The notes beneath the pieces were generated by a model. It searched no databases. It saw only the letters and a list, made by a program, of their open reading frames with translations, and was not told the origin of the DNA. From an uncultured Verrucomicrobiota bacterium (GTDB lineage: Bacteria > Verrucomicrobiota > Verrucomicrobiia > Opitutales > Opitutaceae), in assembly GCA_903906135.1 (NCBI GenBank), contig CAIVJE010000123.1, positions 1-64,000 of the forward strand: DNA of 64,000 nucleotides. The letters are read 5' to 3'. Below are positions 1 to 9,164 of this stretch, in pieces (position 1 is the first letter of the stretch; every line of letters begins with the position of its first letter). Position numbers and translations under genes: made by a program.

Positions 1-2354
1 CCCCAGTCAGCAAATTTACCCAGCTTAATCGTTGCCGCTTCCATGTGTGGATTGAGCGCCAACAGCATCCGCTGTGGTCCTTGACTCCCATCTGCATTAT
101 AAACCGCCACCATGGCGGGTCCGTCGAGCTGAGCGAGGCATTGAAAAAATCCCTCGCTGGGCCGCGACCACTGGCGCAACAGGTGTCCGCGGGGCGAACG
201 CCGAAACGCAATCCAGTCAGCAAAATACTGATGCGTGGCGGCGAAACGGGTAAGCCGGTCGTAATCGAGCGCATTCAGATCTCCGCGCTGATAAGTATTA
301 GCTACGCCATATTTTGAACGTAAAAAATCTTGGCCGGCCGCCAGCAAGGGAATCCCAATCGAGGCAAAGAGAATCGCCGCCATCAAGTGCGTGCGTTGCC
401 GATCAGCCGTAGTCGGATCGCAGCCATTATGATCGCCGCACTCCGTGATCATATCCACCCACGTCCGATCGTCGTGCGACTCCGTGTAATTCACGGTCTG
501 GGCTGGCCAGTACGCAAAATGCCACGGCGAGCCCTTCAAAAAATATTCCATTTTTCCCGCCGTGCCCCGGCCGTGCACGTAAGCCCGCAAGAAATCCCGA
601 TACCCGTCATTCCATGAGGCATAGCCCGTGGGGCGCAAAGCCGCCGCACTGTGCCCCCGAAAACTCCAAGGCTCGGCAATTAAAATAACATCAGATTTCA
701 CTTTTTTAACCGCCACCTCAATCGTGCGCATTACGTCCACCCCGATCAATTCCGCTAAATCAAAACGAAAACCATCGACGCCATACACTTCGATCAAGTG
801 GATGAGACTATCGCTGAGGAGCCGCGTTGCCATCGCCGAGCGACAGCGGACATCATTACCACAACCGCTGCCGTTGGTGAGCCGCCCGTGATCATCGAGT
901 TCAAAATAGTAAAGCTTATCAATTAACTGCAGGTGGGCCGGTTCCCCCACATGATTATAAACGACATCGATAATCACCGCGATCCCTTGACGATGGAAAG
1001 CAGCCACGAGTGCTTGAAATTCTTTGACGACCTGAATGCTTCCCGGGATCAAACCATAACCGCTCGTCGGTGCAAAAAAATTGGTGGTCATGTAACCCCA
1101 ATGATAATCGGCCGGCTGCCCAGCATCATTCTGATGAATCGGCTGCAACTCGACCGCGTTCACGCCCAATTTTTTTAAATAAAAATCAGGGTGATTTACC
1201 CACTGCGTCAGACCGGCAAACCCTAAGCGCTCGTGCGCCGCGAGTGGGAGTGGCGCCTGCGCGACGAGATCACGCACGTGCGCCTCGGCGATCACCAAAT
1301 CCTGCCAGGGCGGCGTAGCCAACGATCGGTCCCCGCGCCCCACCCAAGCGGGATCGAGCACTATCCCTGGACCGGCGGGCCCCACTGCCGCCTGGGCATA
1401 GGGATCGAGCACCTTGTGACTGGGATGAAAACGACCAAAAAAATCATGGGGCCCATTGATTGAGTACCAATAATACCAGCCATGTAGATTTCGATCGAGC
1501 TGCGCTTCCCACACTCCGGACCAACGGCCGGCCTCGTGCCGTCGGTCTAATTCATAGCCAAAAGCGTGCTCCGGCTCAGTTGATTTTTCGCAAAGGAAAA
1601 GCCGCACATACTTAGCCCGGGGCGCAAAGAGCCGAAACGTCGTCCCGGCTTGATGCACCTGCGCGCCCATTGGCAGCGGACTGCTCATCTCATGGAAGAA
1701 CTTCCCCAAGCGCAGCCGAGTCTTCGGCGCGTGCCGACCATCCCGCACATGTATCACTGAATAAGTCTGCGTCAGCAGCAGCGGCTCAACGGTCGTAAAT
1801 TGAAATAAATTCCGCCCCGTGCGGTGAGGAAAAATCGCCCGATTTAAATACTCCTGACCCGCACTAACCCCATTGCTCGCCTCACGCGGCAACTCCAACC
1901 AACGACCTTCCGCAGTAATAAATTTAAATTGTTGCGGCGGCACGGTGAGCAAGGGCTCGGCGCGGGTCCGCCCAATCCAGACGGGCTGACCATTTAACAA
2001 GCTCAACTGCAAGCGCCACTCAGCCTGACCAATGGCCGCAGCCCAGCCATTGAAGCTACCCGCAACATAAACTGGCGTCGTGTTAAAATCGATCCAGCTG
2101 TAATCAACCGGATCGAGTACGAAAACCAATTGCCCCACCTCATCAACGTAGTACGCCGCCTCTTCGGCATAGAGTGACGGCGGCGCCGGACCCAAATCAG
2201 CAAAAGCAAAATTCGGCTCACCTGGCGCCAACAGCGGGAGCGCATCGCCGTGCCAATCGACATCAAGCGCAATCACGCCCGAAGAAGTTGAATTCAACCA
2301 AGCGCGAACAATGCGATGAGGATAATCAACCATTGGCGACACCCGATTCGTCAT
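1..2354 (-). CDS. Type I pullulanase-like glycoside hydrolase family 13, C-terminus truncated by window edge
   Basis: Reverse-strand open frame starting [23 protein letters not shown] at 2354; contains GH13 motifs DVVYNHVGEP, GVDGFRFDLAELIG, ILIAEPW, NYTESHDDRTW; open to position 1. Not in ORF track because it lacks a stop inside the window. Confidence 0.9.
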   Translation of the reverse strand, partial: MTNRVSPMVDYPHRIVRAWLNSTSSGVIALDVDWHGDALPLLAPGEPNFAFADLGPAPPSLYAEEAAYYVDEVGQLVFVLDPVDYSWIDFNTTPVYVAGSFNGWAAAIGQAEWRLQLSLLNGQPVWIGRTRAEPLLTVPPQQFKFITAEGRWLELPREASNGVSAGQEYLNRAIFPHRTGRNLFQFTTVEPLLLTQTYSVIHVRDGRHAPKTRLRLGKFFHEMSSPLPMGAQVHQAGTTFRLFAPRAKYVRLFLCEKSTEPEHAFGYELDRRHEAGRWSGVWEAQLDRNLHGWYYWYSINGPHDFFGRFHPSHKVLDPYAQAAVGPAGPGIVLDPAWVGRGDRSLATPPWQDLVIAEAHVRDLVAQAPLPLAAHERLGFAGLTQWVNHPDFYLKKLGVNAVELQPIHQNDAGQPADYHWGYMTTNFFAPTSGYGLIPGSIQVVKEFQALVAAFHRQGIAVIIDVVYNHVGEPAHLQLIDKLYYFELDDHGRLTNGSGCGNDVRCRSAMATRLLSDSLIHLIEVYGVDGFRFDLAELIGVDVMRTIEVAVKKVKSDVILIAEPWSFRGHSAAALRPTGYASWNDGYRDFLRAYVHGRGTAGKMEYFLKGSPWHFAYWPAQTVNYTESHDDRTWVDMITECGDHNGCDPTTADRQRTHLMAAILFASIGIPLLAAGQDFLRSKYGVANTYQRGDLNALDYDRLTRFAATHQYFADWIAFRRSPRGHLLRQWSRPSEGFFQCLAQLDGPAMVAVYNADGSQGPQRMLLALNPHMEAATIKLGKFADW

Positions 2355-3313
2355 GGAGCAGGGGGATTAATCAAGGCCGCTAACACCGGGCGACCATCAA
2401 AATACGGTAGCTGGGATAAACCTAATAAGTAACAGGCCGTCGCACAGGTATCTTCTGTATTAACCACCAAATCAGCGTCGCGGGTGAGGTCACCCGGCTG
2501 GACGTGCGGCCCTACCATAATCCAAGGAATATGCCGACTCCGCGGATCATCCTCCTGCCCGTGCGTCTTACCCGCCCCGCCATGGTCGGACGTCAGCATC
2601 ACCACGGTGCGCTCCGTCAAACCCGCCCGCGCCAGCGCGGTAAAGATCCGCTGCACCTGGCCATCCGCCTTTTCGATGGTAGCTAATTGCTCGACCGAAG
2701 CCCAACCATATTTGTGGCCAGCGTAGTCCACCGCGGGAAAATGTATAAATAAAACCTCCGGCTGGTGCGCGGCGATCATGTTCTCCGCTGCGACGACGAC
2801 GGACTCATCCTCGGCCTCGTCTTTACTGGATACATCAACAAATTGAATCGTGCCGGGCTTGTTGAGGCCATTAAACTTAGTTTTCCCCGCTGCCAATGCG
2901 GTCGTGTAACCCGCACGACGCGCCTGCTCAAACAGCGTCGGATAATTGGGGTATATCGCTGCCTTCAGCGGTAAATCTGTATTCCATAAAATGCCGTGCT
3001 TACGCGGCTTCACCGCCGTCAGCATGCTGATATGCGATGGCAAGGTAGTGCCCAAGGCCGTGGTTTTTGCCCAAAAAGTATAGGCGCCGCGAGCGATGAG
3101 ACCGCGCAGGGTCGGCGTGTTGGCCAACAAGAGTCGATCCGGCCGCAGTCCATCGATACTGATGATGACTACGTGATCGATATCGGGGTAAGGTCGGACC
3201 GGCCGGGCCGATGTTCGCGCAGGAATAGCTAAAGGCGTAGCCGCCGTAGGCGTAAATGTTTCTGCCCGCATCGTGATCACCACAAAGCACAGGCTGATGA
3301 TAAAAGATCGCAT
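2351..3313 (-). CDS. Alkaline phosphatase/nucleotide pyrophosphatase-phosphodiesterase family protein (exported)
   Basis: Signal peptide; [14 protein letters not shown] metal site, [23 protein letters not shown]; type I phosphodiesterase pattern. Confidence 0.85.
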   Translation of the reverse strand: MRSFIISLCFVVITMRAETFTPTAATPLAIPARTSARPVRPYPDIDHVVIISIDGLRPDRLLLANTPTLRGLIARGAYTFWAKTTALGTTLPSHISMLTAVKPRKHGILWNTDLPLKAAIYPNYPTLFEQARRAGYTTALAAGKTKFNGLNKPGTIQFVDVSSKDEAEDESVVVAAENMIAAHQPEVLFIHFPAVDYAGHKYGWASVEQLATIEKADGQVQRIFTALARAGLTERTVVMLTSDHGGAGKTHGQEDDPRSRHIPWIMVGPHVQPGDLTRDADLVVNTEDTCATACYLLGLSQLPYFDGRPVLAALINPPAP

Positions 3314-3438
3314 TCCCTGAAGCTAAGCCCCCGCCCTCATCTGTAAAGCATCACCGCGCGCAGCATAATATGCGGGGTGTCGGATTGTCCCGCGCAGGTG
3401 GATTGACAAAAAGCCCGCGCCTCGAACTGCTTGAGCAG

Positions 3439-4557
3439 ATGGAACGTATCTTAGTCGCCATGTCCGGCGGCGTCGACAGCAGCGTCGCCGCTCTCCTCCT
3501 GAAGCAACAAGGCTTCACGGTAGTCGGTGCGTACATGAAAAACTGGATCAATGAAGATAACGTGATCGGCCACTGCCCCTGGATGCAGGATATCGCTGAT
3601 GCCCGCGCGGTAGCGGATCAACTCGGCATTGAATTTCGCGTCGTCAATCTCATGGACGACTACCGCCGACTGATCGTGGATTATCTCCTCGAAGGCTACC
3701 AGCACGGGCTCACCCCCAATCCTGATGTGATGTGCAATAGTCGTATTAAATTTGGCGTCCTCCGCGCCTATGCCGAAGCGGAAGGCTTCACCGCCCTTGC
3801 GACTGGTCACTATGCCCAACGCATCGCGATCGCTCCGGATCATTATATTTTAAAGGAAGGGCTCGATAAAAATAAGGACCAATCCTACTTCCTCGCGCTC
3901 CTGACGCAGGCGCAGTTGCGTTTCGCCCGCTTTCCCATTGGGCATCTGCCTAAGCCCGAACTGCGGCAGATCGCCGCCGCCGCCCACCTCGCGACGGCGG
4001 ATAAAAAAGATAGCCAGGGCATCTGCTTCATTGGGGCCGTGAAGATGGCTGATTTTCTCTCGGCGTACGTCCCCGATCACCCCGGTCCTATTGTGCGCGC
4101 CACGGATGGCCAAATTCTCGGCGAACATCGCGGGCTTCACTATTACACCATCGGCCAGCGCCGGGGGATTCGCATTCCGTCCAACACGGACGATCAAGCT
4201 TATGTCGTCACCGGCAAACGCGTCAGCGATCACGCCTTACTCGTCGCTTTCGACAGCCCGACTGCACCTGGCCTATGGACCAACGAATGCCAAGTTCACA
4301 GCCTCAGCTTCATCGGTGAGCCCATCACGCCATCGAATGCGAGCTCACCGCAAGCCATCGAATGCCGGGTGCGCTACCGCGACCCGCGCGTCGCGATCAA
4401 TTTTTATCCGACCATAGAAGCAGGCGATCCCGCCGTGCCGCCAACAATCAGGTCCGCCCGAATCACTTTTACCCAACCGCAACGCGCGCTCGCCTCCGGC
4501 CAAATCATGGCGCTCTACCGTGGCGAGCAACTGCTCGGCGGCGGCGTATTTGCCTAA
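3439..4557 (+). CDS. mnmA: tRNA-specific 2-thiouridylase MnmA
   Basis: [27 protein letters not shown]-loop, [32 protein letters not shown] opens at 3370 but the family start is probably 3439. Confidence 0.95.
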   Translation: MERILVAMSGGVDSSVAALLLKQQGFTVVGAYMKNWINEDNVIGHCPWMQDIADARAVADQLGIEFRVVNLMDDYRRLIVDYLLEGYQHGLTPNPDVMCNSRIKFGVLRAYAEAEGFTALATGHYAQRIAIAPDHYILKEGLDKNKDQSYFLALLTQAQLRFARFPIGHLPKPELRQIAAAAHLATADKKDSQGICFIGAVKMADFLSAYVPDHPGPIVRATDGQILGEHRGLHYYTIGQRRGIRIPSNTDDQAYVVTGKRVSDHALLVAFDSPTAPGLWTNECQVHSLSFIGEPITPSNASSPQAIECRVRYRDPRVAINFYPTIEAGDPAVPPTIRSARITFTQPQRALASGQIMALYRGEQLLGGGVFA

Positions 4558-4641
4558 GTCCGCCTGATTGACTCACGCGCCCTCGCTGGGGCGACCATTC
4601 CTGCTCTTGCCTCCTAGCTGCTCTTGCGCAAATTTTTCACC

Positions 4642-5412
4642 ATGAAGCGCCCCCCCTCCGCTGCCCTATTTTTATTTTCGTGCCTAGCTGGATTGACCCA
4701 CGCCGAAAATCTCCCGCCCCCTGAAGTGACGGAATATTGGCAGCCCGTACCAGCGGTAGTCACGGCAACCGCGGGCCTCGTTCCCTCCGACGCCATTGTA
4801 TTATTCGATGGCACCTCCCTCGCGGCATGGGAACCACTCAAGGCTGACGGCCACCCTTGGCGCATTGAAGCTGGCGCGATGGTGGTGGCGACTCAGCCCG
4901 CCCCCGCTCCCACGTATGATCAACGGACGAAACAATCTTTCGGTGATATTCAGCTGCATCTCGAATTTCGCACTCCGGCCCAAGTCGTTGGTTCTAGTCA
5001 AGGGCGCGGCAACAGCGGAGTATTTTTCATGGGACTCTATGAATTACAGGTGCTCGATTCGTATAATAACCCCACGTACGTTAACGGCCAAGCTGGCTCA
5101 ATTTATAAACAGCATCCCCCGCTCGTAAATGCCAGCCGCCCCCCCGGCGAGTGGCAGACCTATGAGGCCGTCTTTATCGCCCCGCGCTTTGCGGCGGATG
5201 GCACCCTGATCAGCCCCGCGCGGCTGACGGTTTTGCATAATGGCGTGCTCGTGCAGCACGATGCGATCATCCGCGGGCCGACGGCTTGGCGCGGCGAACC
5301 CAAGTATGTTCCGCATGCCGCTAAACTTCCGCTCATGCTGCAGGATCACCGCAATCCCGTCGCGTTTCGCAATATCTGGATCCGCGAACTCACCTTGCCG
5401 ACTCATCCCTAA
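4642..5412 (+). CDS. DUF1080 / 3-keto-disaccharide hydrolase domain secreted protein
   Basis: Signal peptide MKRPPSAALFLFSCLAGLTHA; FDGTSLAAWE, GNSGVFFMGLYELQVLDSYNNPTY, laminin-G-like fold typical of DUF1080. Confidence 0.85.
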   Translation: MKRPPSAALFLFSCLAGLTHAENLPPPEVTEYWQPVPAVVTATAGLVPSDAIVLFDGTSLAAWEPLKADGHPWRIEAGAMVVATQPAPAPTYDQRTKQSFGDIQLHLEFRTPAQVVGSSQGRGNSGVFFMGLYELQVLDSYNNPTYVNGQAGSIYKQHPPLVNASRPPGEWQTYEAVFIAPRFAADGTLISPARLTVLHNGVLVQHDAIIRGPTAWRGEPKYVPHAAKLPLMLQDHRNPVAFRNIWIRELTLPTHP

Positions 5413-5427
5413 GCTCGCCCTCCAACC

Positions 5428-6216
5428 ATGACGATTAGAGACCCAGAAAATTGTGATCTCAGTACGCCTTCAGGGCCCATGCGCACCGTCGTATTTCGTC
5501 CAACGGCGCCGGGGCGTTATCCGGGGATTTTACTCTACTCCGAAATTTTTCAAATCACTGGTCCGATCCGCCGCACCGCCGCCTTGTTGGCTGGTCACGG
5601 CTTCATTGTAGCGGTACCAGAAATTTATCACGAATTCGAGCCGGCCGGCACGGTGCTCGCTTACGATACCGCGGGGGCAGAGCGCGGCAATGCGCTCAAG
5701 ACGACTAAACCGCTGGCAAACTATGATGCCGATGCGCGGGCGGTAATCACCTATCTCCAAAATCACGCAGCCTGCACCGGCCGACTGGGGGCGCTAGGGA
5801 TTTGCATCGGCGGTCATCTGGCCTTCCGCGCGGCCATGAATTCCACCGTGCTCGCCACCGTTTGTTTTTACGCGACCGATATTCACAAACGCGGCCTCGG
5901 CCATGGGCTGAACGACAACTCCCTTGACCGCATTCCAGAAATCACTGGCGAACTGCTCATGCTCTGGGGCCGACAAGATCCCCACGTTCCCCTCGAAGGT
6001 CGGCAAAAAATCCACGCCGCCCTGCACGCCGCCGGGACCCACTTCACTTGGCACGAATTCAACGGCGCCCATGCCTTCATGCGCGATGAGGGCGCCCGTT
6101 ATGATCCCGAACTCAGCTTGCAGTGCTATGCCCTCGCGCTCGGACTTTTTCACCGCAAACTCGGCGCCGGAGATCAAGCCGCGGCTGTCACGGGCGCCAC
6201 GGAGACTAAGCACTGA
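5428..6216 (+). CDS. Dienelactone hydrolase family protein
   Basis: LGALGICIGGHLAFRAA nucleophile elbow with Cys, LMLWGRQDPHVP, FNGAHAFMRD. Confidence 0.9.
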   Translation: MTIRDPENCDLSTPSGPMRTVVFRPTAPGRYPGILLYSEIFQITGPIRRTAALLAGHGFIVAVPEIYHEFEPAGTVLAYDTAGAERGNALKTTKPLANYDADARAVITYLQNHAACTGRLGALGICIGGHLAFRAAMNSTVLATVCFYATDIHKRGLGHGLNDNSLDRIPEITGELLMLWGRQDPHVPLEGRQKIHAALHAAGTHFTWHEFNGAHAFMRDEGARYDPELSLQCYALALGLFHRKLGAGDQAAAVTGATETKH

Positions 6217-6230
6217 GCGGCACCCTCCCG

Positions 6231-7754
6231 ATGTCCAGCGCCCCAGCCCAACGCCCGGCGCTGATCCCAGCTTGGGTTTGGATCACCCTCCCCTTTTTAT
6301 TGGGCGCATGGTTGCGCACACGAAATCTCATGGGGCCCGCGCCTTTTGTCGATGAAGGCGCGAATATTTTAACCGCCCTAGACCCGCGCGTGCGGAGCGC
6401 CTTTGAGCCGCTGGCGCAAGGTCGGCCGTGGCTCATTTATTTATTTCAACCCGCGGGCTGGTGGCCCGCCCAGGCCCTCGCCACCGCCCGCCTCATGAGC
6501 GCGGGCGCGGGCCTCGCCACCATGGCTGCGCTGGGCTGGACCCTGTATCAGCTGGCCGGACGCACCGCGGCTTTATTCGGCTTATGGTTATGGGCGGTGC
6601 TTCCCTTGGCGGTTTTCCACGAACGCCTGGCCCTCCAGGATCCCTTCGTCACTGCTCTGCTGGCTTGGTCCGTGGCTTTGATGACGGCTGGTAGTTTAAA
6701 AAAATCAGTCCCGGCAATCTGGTCGATGGCCGCCGGTAGTTTATTCGGCACGGCATTTCTCCTGAAAATTTCCGCCCTCTTCGCACTGCCTTGGCTCGGT
6801 CTATTTTATTTTGCGCTGCAGCGTCAGGTCGGTCGACCCTCCCTTGATGGGCGCCTCAGCTACCTCGCCCTCGGCGCCTTTATTCCGCTGCTATCGCTCG
6901 GCCGAGACCTCCTCCAATTAGGGAGTCGGCTCGATCGTTACCACGCGCTGCCAAATTTCATGATGGCCGATACTCTCACCGCCGCAGCGGCGCGCCTGCC
7001 GGCTTGGCTCAGCTATTACTCGGGTTATCATGGCTGGCCCTTAATAATATTATGGAGCGCGGCAGCGGTGCTCGCCATTCGCCAGCGTCACCCGCTCGCC
7101 CTGGGCGCGGGCCTCGGCTGGTTGACTTCGCTCGTGGTCACGGCGCTCGGCTACCAACAAGTCTTTGCCCGCTACCTGCTACCTGATCAGTTGCCACTGA
7201 TTATTTTCTGGGCCCTCGCGGGCAGCGCGGGGGGAAAAGTAATCGGCCAATTTAAAATTCTCCTGCTCGGCCTCCTCGTGCTGGTGCTCGCCCTCTGGGG
7301 CCGCATCTCGTGGCAAATCGGCACGGAGCCACGTACGGCGAATATCCCGCCCACCGAAATCACCCAATACTTTACCGGCCCATGGAGTGGTCGCGGTCTC
7401 ACGGAAGTATGCGCCTATCTGCACACCTATGCAGACCAACACCAAGTGCGCTGCGTGGTCCTGACCCACCGCTACCTACGACCTGGGTGCTACGGTTTGC
7501 TCTTAGCCGAACGCGCTGATCCACGGCTCAGCATTGTGCCGTTTACCATTTACGAGCCCAGCGATTTGACGGCGACCCGAGCGGGGTTGCGGGCCGTGAC
7601 GGCCGGCCGGCCCGTGGCATTTTTTATTTTGTATGAAGGCAGTCTGTACCCACCCCCGCCCTGGCTCGAGGCCCCCGCTAGTCCCGCGCAACGCGTGGCC
7701 GTGGTCCCGCGCGGGCCCGGCGAGGCTTTCACGCTTTATCAATTTACGCCCTGA
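6231..7754 (+). CDS. Polytopic membrane glycosyltransferase (GT39/PMT-like)
   Basis: Multiple TM helices; LRTRNLMGPAPFVDEGANI acidic first loop typical of GT-C enzymes. Confidence 0.65.
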   Translation: MSSAPAQRPALIPAWVWITLPFLLGAWLRTRNLMGPAPFVDEGANILTALDPRVRSAFEPLAQGRPWLIYLFQPAGWWPAQALATARLMSAGAGLATMAALGWTLYQLAGRTAALFGLWLWAVLPLAVFHERLALQDPFVTALLAWSVALMTAGSLKKSVPAIWSMAAGSLFGTAFLLKISALFALPWLGLFYFALQRQVGRPSLDGRLSYLALGAFIPLLSLGRDLLQLGSRLDRYHALPNFMMADTLTAAAARLPAWLSYYSGYHGWPLIILWSAAAVLAIRQRHPLALGAGLGWLTSLVVTALGYQQVFARYLLPDQLPLIIFWALAGSAGGKVIGQFKILLLGLLVLVLALWGRISWQIGTEPRTANIPPTEITQYFTGPWSGRGLTEVCAYLHTYADQHQVRCVVLTHRYLRPGCYGLLLAERADPRLSIVPFTIYEPSDLTATRAGLRAVTAGRPVAFFILYEGSLYPPPPWLEAPASPAQRVAVVPRGPGEAFTLYQFTP

Positions 7755-7763
7755 GCCAGCGCC

Positions 7764-9152
7764 TCACTGTAATTTAAAAGGTAACCGCTGAAGCCGGGTA
7801 TAGGCTTCCGATAAAACGACGCTCGTCTTTGGCTCAGGATTTTCTCCGGTCTTCAGAATGTAAGCGGCCGTAAAATTACCGAGCACGGCGCAATAGTCGC
7901 TATTGACCATCATGCCAATCAGATCGCCCGTTTTGCTAAAAACGAGATCGCCGCGCTTGGGCGCGATTTCTCCGAATAGGCGCGTGGTAATTCGGTTGTC
8001 GAGCTTCACGTAGCTGGCGTTAGCTGCGTCGATGCGGAAGGGCGTCTCCCCGTAACGACCGTCATCCGCGCGCACCAAGACAGCTTCGGGAAATTTAAAA
8101 GGCTCTGCCGCCAGCCGATAGATTTTCCCACCCATCAGGGCCGCCAGCGAGGCATCGATCGGCGCCACCATCACGCGCGGATCCAAGCGTAGAAAATGCA
8201 GCTCAGCCAAGGGGGCGCTGAAGGAACCCCGGGTCAGCCGACCCGCTACTTGATCATAATCGATCGCGATTTCGCCCAACACAAAAGGCGTGTCGCTCAA
8301 ATGCATCAGCGCATAAATTTGCTGACCGTCGCTCACCAAAATCGTTTGCGTGTTATGCTCCTTCACGGTCGGGCTAAATAGTCCTGGCCGGCGCGCAATA
8401 AATTTTGACTGCACCCGATTCGCCAAAAATTCGCTGAAAATAATATTGGGATTAATGGGCCGATTACTGCGAATCTCCTGACTCAGAGCGCCTGATTGCT
8501 GGGCCAATTGACCCACGCCCAGCGTCAGCTGCGAAGTTTGCTCCTGCACTTTAGCGCGCTCGAGTCGCTCGACTTCCACCTGCTGCTTGGCCTCGGTCAG
8601 ATTTTGACTAATCAGCTTTTTTTCCTGCTCGGCTACGCGCACGGCGACATTGAGATTTTCAATCCGCTGACGGGCTTCGGCATTTTGCCGATCCAAGCGC
8701 ACCAACTCAGCTTTCTGCCGTTCCGCCTCAGCGCGACGCTCTTCAAGTTCCCGCTGCATTTTGGCCAACTGTTCCTTGGACAAGGCCGCCTCCTGCGCGG
8801 TGGCCGTAAAACGTTTTTCTAATTCGCGGGTACTTGATTGGTTGGCCGCCAACGAATTTTCGAGCTGGCCCTTCTGCTGTTGCAACGCCGCCAGATTTTT
8901 CTCGCGCTCCGACAAAGAACCGCGCGTAGCGGCTAGCTGCGTGGCGAGTGCGTCGGAGGCAGTTTTTTCATCCTCGAGCGTGAGGCGCATCAACTCGACC
9001 ATGTCCGCATTGATGGCGGGCGCATTGACGGCTGAGCGCGGGGCGGCGGACTCGAGCTGCGTATGCGATGGCTCCGCCTTCTCCCAGCGCGTGAGCGCGA
9101 GGAGATTGAGCAACATAAAGTCGCACATGATTAATAAGAGCGTCTTGTTCAT
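7764..9152 (-). CDS. Single-pass coiled-coil protein with C-terminal globular domain; candidate MotB/ExbD-like subunit
   Basis: N-terminal TM MNKTLLLIMCDFMLLNLLALTRWE with buried Asp11; about 200 aa heptad-rich coiled coil; C-terminal region with GDLVFSKTGDLIGMMV. Confidence 0.6.
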   Translation of the reverse strand: MNKTLLLIMCDFMLLNLLALTRWEKAEPSHTQLESAAPRSAVNAPAINADMVELMRLTLEDEKTASDALATQLAATRGSLSEREKNLAALQQQKGQLENSLAANQSSTRELEKRFTATAQEAALSKEQLAKMQRELEERRAEAERQKAELVRLDRQNAEARQRIENLNVAVRVAEQEKKLISQNLTEAKQQVEVERLERAKVQEQTSQLTLGVGQLAQQSGALSQEIRSNRPINPNIIFSEFLANRVQSKFIARRPGLFSPTVKEHNTQTILVSDGQQIYALMHLSDTPFVLGEIAIDYDQVAGRLTRGSFSAPLAELHFLRLDPRVMVAPIDASLAALMGGKIYRLAAEPFKFPEAVLVRADDGRYGETPFRIDAANASYVKLDNRITTRLFGEIAPKRGDLVFSKTGDLIGMMVNSDYCAVLGNFTAAYILKTGENPEPKTSVVLSEAYTRLQRLPFKLQ

Positions 9153-9164
9153 CGCGCAGTCTCC

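Noticed and set aside
45-1463. Series of short plus-strand ORFs at the 5' edge
   Set aside because: All lie antisense to the long open GH13 frame on the minus strand.
7743-7775. Possible terminator between convergent GT39-like and coiled-coil genes
   Set aside because: The gap is only about 9 bp and no convincing stem plus T-tract was seen.
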